Part shown: in pieces, positions 6,002 through 7,889 of the stretch
Layout of the letters: every line of letters starts with the position of its first letter
Numbering within the stretch: the stretch's first letter is position 1
From: an uncultured Clostridia bacterium
GTDB lineage: Bacteria; Bacillota; Clostridia; Christensenellales; UBA1242
Direction of reading: 5' to 3'
Assembly (NCBI GenBank): GCA_948439925.1
Contig: CAOJNR010000048.1
Span: forward strand, 1-7,889
Length of the DNA stretch: 7,889 nt
Position numbers and translations under genes: made by a program
Notes under the pieces: model-generated
Database searches by the model: none
The model's input: the letters and a program-made list of their open reading frames with translations, nothing else
What the model was told of the DNA's origin: nothing

Positions 6002-6014
6002 GTGCATTATGCAC
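6002..6014. repeat. 13-bp perfect palindrome upstream of mnmG ribosome site
   Basis: GTGCATTATGCAC has 6-bp arms around one base. On the minus strand it contains CATAAT, a possible -10 box, 13-18 nt upstream of the start codon region. It could be an operator or a hairpin just before the ribosome site. It forms the mnmG-proximal end of the duplicated unit described at 6006-6065. Confidence 0.5.
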
Positions 6015-6065
6015 CATTTATTTTTTATATTATATTTTTGTTTTAGTAAGTGGCTAAGCCACACT
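6006..6065. repeat. Duplicated intergenic unit, copy B
   Basis: On the minus strand this copy starts AGTGTGGCTTAGCCACTTA and ends ATAAATGGTGCATAAT. It holds a short hairpin (GTGGC/GCCAC), an A/T tract with TATAAT (6034-6029) that may be the mnmG -10 box, and a second -10-like box in GTGCATAATGCAC. It is longer than copy A by about 10 bases in the A/T tract. Confidence 0.7.
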
Positions 6066-6078
6066 TCATAATTTTTTA

Positions 6079-6097
6079 TCACCACGCTTGTGGGTGA
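6079..6097. repeat. Imperfect hairpin between the duplicated units
   Basis: TCACCAC (6079-6085) and GTGGGTGA (6090-6097) pair with a one-base bulge around a 4-nt loop. No T-run follows on the minus strand, so it is unlikely to terminate mnmE transcription. Confidence 0.45.
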
Positions 6098-6147
6098 ATT
6101 ATACACCATTTATTTTTTATATTCTTATTAAGTGGCTAAGCCACACT
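6098..6147. repeat. Duplicated intergenic unit, copy A
   Basis: On the minus strand this copy starts AGTGTGGCTTAGCCACTTA, 6 nt after the mnmE stop codon, and ends ATAAATGGTGTATAAT. Its ends match those of copy B at nearly every base. Its terminal TATAAT also lies in a small dyad (GGTG...CACC), as in copy B. The two copies are offset by 82-92 bp. Confidence 0.7.
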
Positions 6148-6153
6148 CCCCAG

Positions 6154-7479
6154 TTATTTACCTAAACAGAATTTTGAGAAGATAAGGTCAATAATCGCCT
6201 CATTTTCGCATTGTCCTGTTATCTTGCCAAGCGCATTCCAGAGATTTTTGATAAGCATTGCTATGATGTCCATGCTTTCATTTTGCGCATTTAAAATTTC
6301 CTTCACAATGCTTTGGGCTTCTTTAAGATGCTCAATCTGCCTCTCATTGATAAGCACAAGTTTATTGAAATCAATCTCATCACTGATAACAAGACTGAAA
6401 ATCTTTTCTTTAATTTTTTCAAGACCTTTTTCATCTTTTGCAGAAATTGAAATCTCATTTGGCAGAGTTTTTAAAACTCTCTTTTGGTCATTTTTGTTAA
6501 CAATTATGATATGTTTGACATTCTCTGCTAATTTAAGAATTTGTCTATCTTCTTCCTTCATTTCACGTGAGCCGTCAAAAACACAAAGCACAACATCGGC
6601 TTGGCTAACACTTTTCTTGCTTTTTTCAATTCCAATCTGCTCAACCTTATCTTTGGCATCACGTATTCCGGCAGTGTCAATAAAGTTTATCTTAACGCCG
6701 TTATAGAAAATATGTTCGCTGATCGTGTCACGCGTTGTGCCTTCAATGTCTGTCACAATCGCTTTTTCTTCACCAATGAGAGCATTTAATAGTGAACTTT
6801 TGCCAACATTTGTTGCACCAACAATAGCAACAGAAATGCCTTCTTTTAAATAGCGCGCGTTCTTTGACTCTGCAATAAAGTTCTCAATTTCATTTTGAAC
6901 GTTCTTGATAGAATTTAAAATTGATTCTTTTGCCGACTTTTCAAAGTCTTCCTCAGGATAGTCAAGCGTTGCCTCAATCTGAGCAATTTGTTCAGTTAAA
7001 TCTTCTTGCAGAGAAATAATTTTTCTTTTTAACTTTCCATCAGCAACAGACAATGACGCACGCAGTTCACTTTCACTTTCAGCGTTTATCTCTCCAATTA
7101 TCGCCTCAGCTTCATCAAGACTTATCTTGCCATTTTCAAATGCACGTCTTGAAAACTCTCCGCCACCAGCAAGCAAAGCACCCTTATCAAGAAGTGTCGA
7201 CAACACTTTTTGTGTTAAGTGTGTTCCGCCGTGAATTTGAAATTCCACCATATCCTCGCCAGTATACGAAAATGGCGCTTTGAAATAGACCATTAAGCAT
7301 TTTTCGCGTGAGCCGTCATCAAATTTAAAATTGCCAAGTTTAAGATATCTTGGCTCAATATTTTTGGCATTAGAAAAAACTTTCTCTGCAATCTGCAAAG
7401 AATCTTGTCCACTCATTCTCACAATAGATATTGCACCTCTGCCAAGAGGCGTTGAAATGGCAACGATAGTCTTTTCCAT
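6154..7479 (-). CDS. mnmE: tRNA modification GTPase MnmE (TrmE)
   Basis: MnmE is the GTPase and tetrahydrofolate-binding half of the MnmE-MnmG complex that modifies U34 of tRNA. At 441 residues it is slightly shorter than usual (454-459). The N-terminal folate-binding domain has GRGAISIVRMSG (13-24), GEDMVEFQIHGG (74-85) and GEFSRRAFENGKISLDEAEA (107-126). The GTPase domain shows G1 GATNVGKSS (221-229), G2 TTRDT (248-252), G3 DTAG (268-271), G4 NKND (328-331) and SAK (345-347). The C-terminus ends in CLGK (438-441), the family's C[IL]GK motif that carries the catalytic cysteine. All are intact. The start matches the family N-terminus (KTIVAISTPLGRG). No ribosome site precedes it; an extended -10 box ends 6 nt before the ATG, so the mRNA is predicted to be leaderless. 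Confidence 0.98.
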   Translation of the reverse strand: MEKTIVAISTPLGRGAISIVRMSGQDSLQIAEKVFSNAKNIEPRYLKLGNFKFDDGSREKCLMVYFKAPFSYTGEDMVEFQIHGGTHLTQKVLSTLLDKGALLAGGGEFSRRAFENGKISLDEAEAIIGEINAESESELRASLSVADGKLKRKIISLQEDLTEQIAQIEATLDYPEEDFEKSAKESILNSIKNVQNEIENFIAESKNARYLKEGISVAIVGATNVGKSSLLNALIGEEKAIVTDIEGTTRDTISEHIFYNGVKINFIDTAGIRDAKDKVEQIGIEKSKKSVSQADVVLCVFDGSREMKEEDRQILKLAENVKHIIIVNKNDQKRVLKTLPNEISISAKDEKGLEKIKEKIFSLVISDEIDFNKLVLINERQIEHLKEAQSIVKEILNAQNESMDIIAMLIKNLWNALGKITGQCENEAIIDLIFSKFCLGK

Positions 7480-7485
7480 GCCGTT

Positions 7486-7514
7486 ATTATATCACACCTT
7501 GCTTTCTTTTGCAA
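7486..7514 (-). promoter_or_regulatory. mnmE promoter directly abutting the start codon
   Basis: On the minus strand TTGCAA (7514-7509), a 17-bp spacer and TATAAT (7491-7486) with an upstream TGA form an extended -10 promoter. Six bases separate TATAAT from ATG, which puts the expected +1 on the A of the start codon. CCTTGC/GCAAGG (7497-7502 and 7511-7516) is a 6-bp inverted repeat overlapping the -35 box and spacer, a possible operator. Confidence 0.7.
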
Positions 7515-7520
7515 GGATTA

Positions 7521-7534
7521 AAGAGTGGACTCTT
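7521..7534. repeat. Dyad AAGAGT-N2-ACTCTT between divergent promoters
   Basis: Perfect 6-bp arms flank GG. It lies between the mnmE promoter and the promoter of the rightward gene, about 20 bp upstream of the centre of the mnmE -35 box. The layout suits a regulator site, though no regulator is known. Confidence 0.4.
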
Positions 7535-7544
7535 ATAAAAAATT

Positions 7545-7554
7545 ATGTCGACAT
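7545..7554. repeat. Perfect 10-bp palindrome ATGTCGACAT
   Basis: It is centred 22 bp (about two helical turns) from the dyad at 7521-7534. Another TCGACA half-site lies at 7568-7573 in the same intergenic region. It could be part of the same control region. Confidence 0.4.
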
Positions 7555-7592
7555 CCAAACTCTTTCTTCGACACTATGCACATAAGGTTTGT

Positions 7593-7621
7593 TTGAAACA
7601 TAAATGATTTTGTAGTATAAT
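7593..7621 (+). promoter_or_regulatory. Near-consensus promoter of the gene at 7627
   Basis: TTGAAA (7593-7598, five of six), a 17-bp spacer and a perfect TATAAT (7616-7621) form a strong sigma-A-type promoter. Only 5 nt separate it from ATG at 7627 (8 nt from the second ATG at 7630), so the transcript should begin at or next to the start codon. Confidence 0.82.
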
Positions 7622-7626
7622 TGCCT

Positions 7627-7889
7627 ATGATGATTGAAGAACACACAATAAAATATAGGATACCATTCCTAAAACTTAAACAAATGCTTAATAACGGCTA
7701 TCTTCCAAGTCGTAATCTTATGCCATACAATGAGGAAAATATTGAAAAAATAAACGCACTCGGTCATGCTGTTTTTAATCCAACTGATGAATTTTTGAAG
7801 GGTTTTACCAAAAATGACAGAGAGGTCTTTTGTCTTGGGCTGAGTATAGGGGAATACCATCCTGAGATAATTGAAGATCGTTTTAAATA
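7627..7889 (+). CDS. Uncharacterised protein, 5' part only
   Basis: An open frame begins with two consecutive ATG codons (7627 and 7630) and runs without a stop to the window edge, giving 87 residues so far. The last two bases, TA, leave open whether a stop follows immediately. The visible protein (MMIEEHTIKYRIPFLKLKQ..., with FCLGLSIGEYHPEIIEDRFK at the edge) is hydrophilic and has no signal peptide, membrane segment or motif I recognise. Codon use is ordinary for this AT-rich genome. It is divergent from mnmE and is driven by a near-consensus promoter whose -10 box ends 5 nt before the start, with no Shine-Dalgarno sequence. In most Firmicutes jag and yidC occupy this side of mnmE, on the same strand as mnmE, so this gene marks a break in the conserved order. 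The opposite-strand frame here has no ribosome site and I reject it. Confidence 0.68.
   Translation, partial: MMIEEHTIKYRIPFLKLKQMLNNGYLPSRNLMPYNEENIEKINALGHAVFNPTDEFLKGFTKNDREVFCLGLSIGEYHPEIIEDRFK

Noticed and set aside
6559..6574. parS-like TTTCACGTGA inside mnmE
   Set aside because: Only the core matches, about 11 of 16 positions, and it encodes the DGSRE stretch. The same five residues at 7300-7316 give nearly the same DNA, so codon coincidence explains it.
7590..7600. TGTTTGAAACA, like parS with its centre deleted
   Set aside because: The missing central bases are essential for ParB recognition, and it overlaps a promoter -35 box; likely chance.
7669..7860. Minus-strand open frame of 63 codons
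   Set aside because: It overlaps the plus-strand gene at 7627, which has a near-consensus promoter; the minus frame has no comparable start signal.

Overview
The window looks like a replication-origin-proximal segment of a low-GC Gram-positive bacterium (Bacillota, probably an uncultured Clostridia-type lineage). The reasons are AT-rich DNA, standard code, AAGGAG-type ribosome sites, and the conserved block mnmE-mnmG-(small gene)-rsmG-parA-parB read on the minus strand. This is the usual 'left of oriC' order in Firmicutes. If that layout holds, oriC lies beyond the right edge; no dnaA or oriC is visible here. There is no mobile element, CRISPR array, rRNA or tRNA.

Layout from left to right: 1-477 is a gene-free region with 22-bp direct repeats, an AT-rich inverted repeat, a cluster of three parS sites spaced 52 and 51 bp apart, and the parB terminator. 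parB (478-1431) and parA (1433-2251) form a tight minus-strand operon. A plus-strand gene of unknown family (2413-2874) lies between parA and rsmG and is transcribed divergently from parA. Its protein is a small, charged, probably helical protein ending in an SSB-like acidic tip (...ELPF). It sits where Bacilli carry noc. A shared terminator separates it from the convergent rsmG (2999-3700). Upstream of rsmG is a small Cys/His-rich gene whose reading frame appears shifted at an A-run (3748-3983). mnmG (4132-5988) ends at a strong terminator. The mnmG-mnmE spacer contains a duplicated hairpin/promoter-like unit. mnmE (6154-7479) follows. The usual mnmE neighbours (jag, yidC, rnpA, rpmH) are absent: a divergent unknown gene (7627 to beyond the edge) begins instead.

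Functionally, ParA, ParB and parS form the chromosome segregation system. MnmE and MnmG together make the cmnm5U modification at the tRNA wobble position. RsmG methylates 16S rRNA. The most unusual observations are the SSB-tail protein, three start sites with -10 boxes only 5-6 nt from ATG and no ribosome site (predicted leaderless mRNAs), the frame-shifted Cys-rich gene, the evenly spaced parS array beside iteron-like repeats, and the duplicated palindromic unit between mnmE and mnmG.
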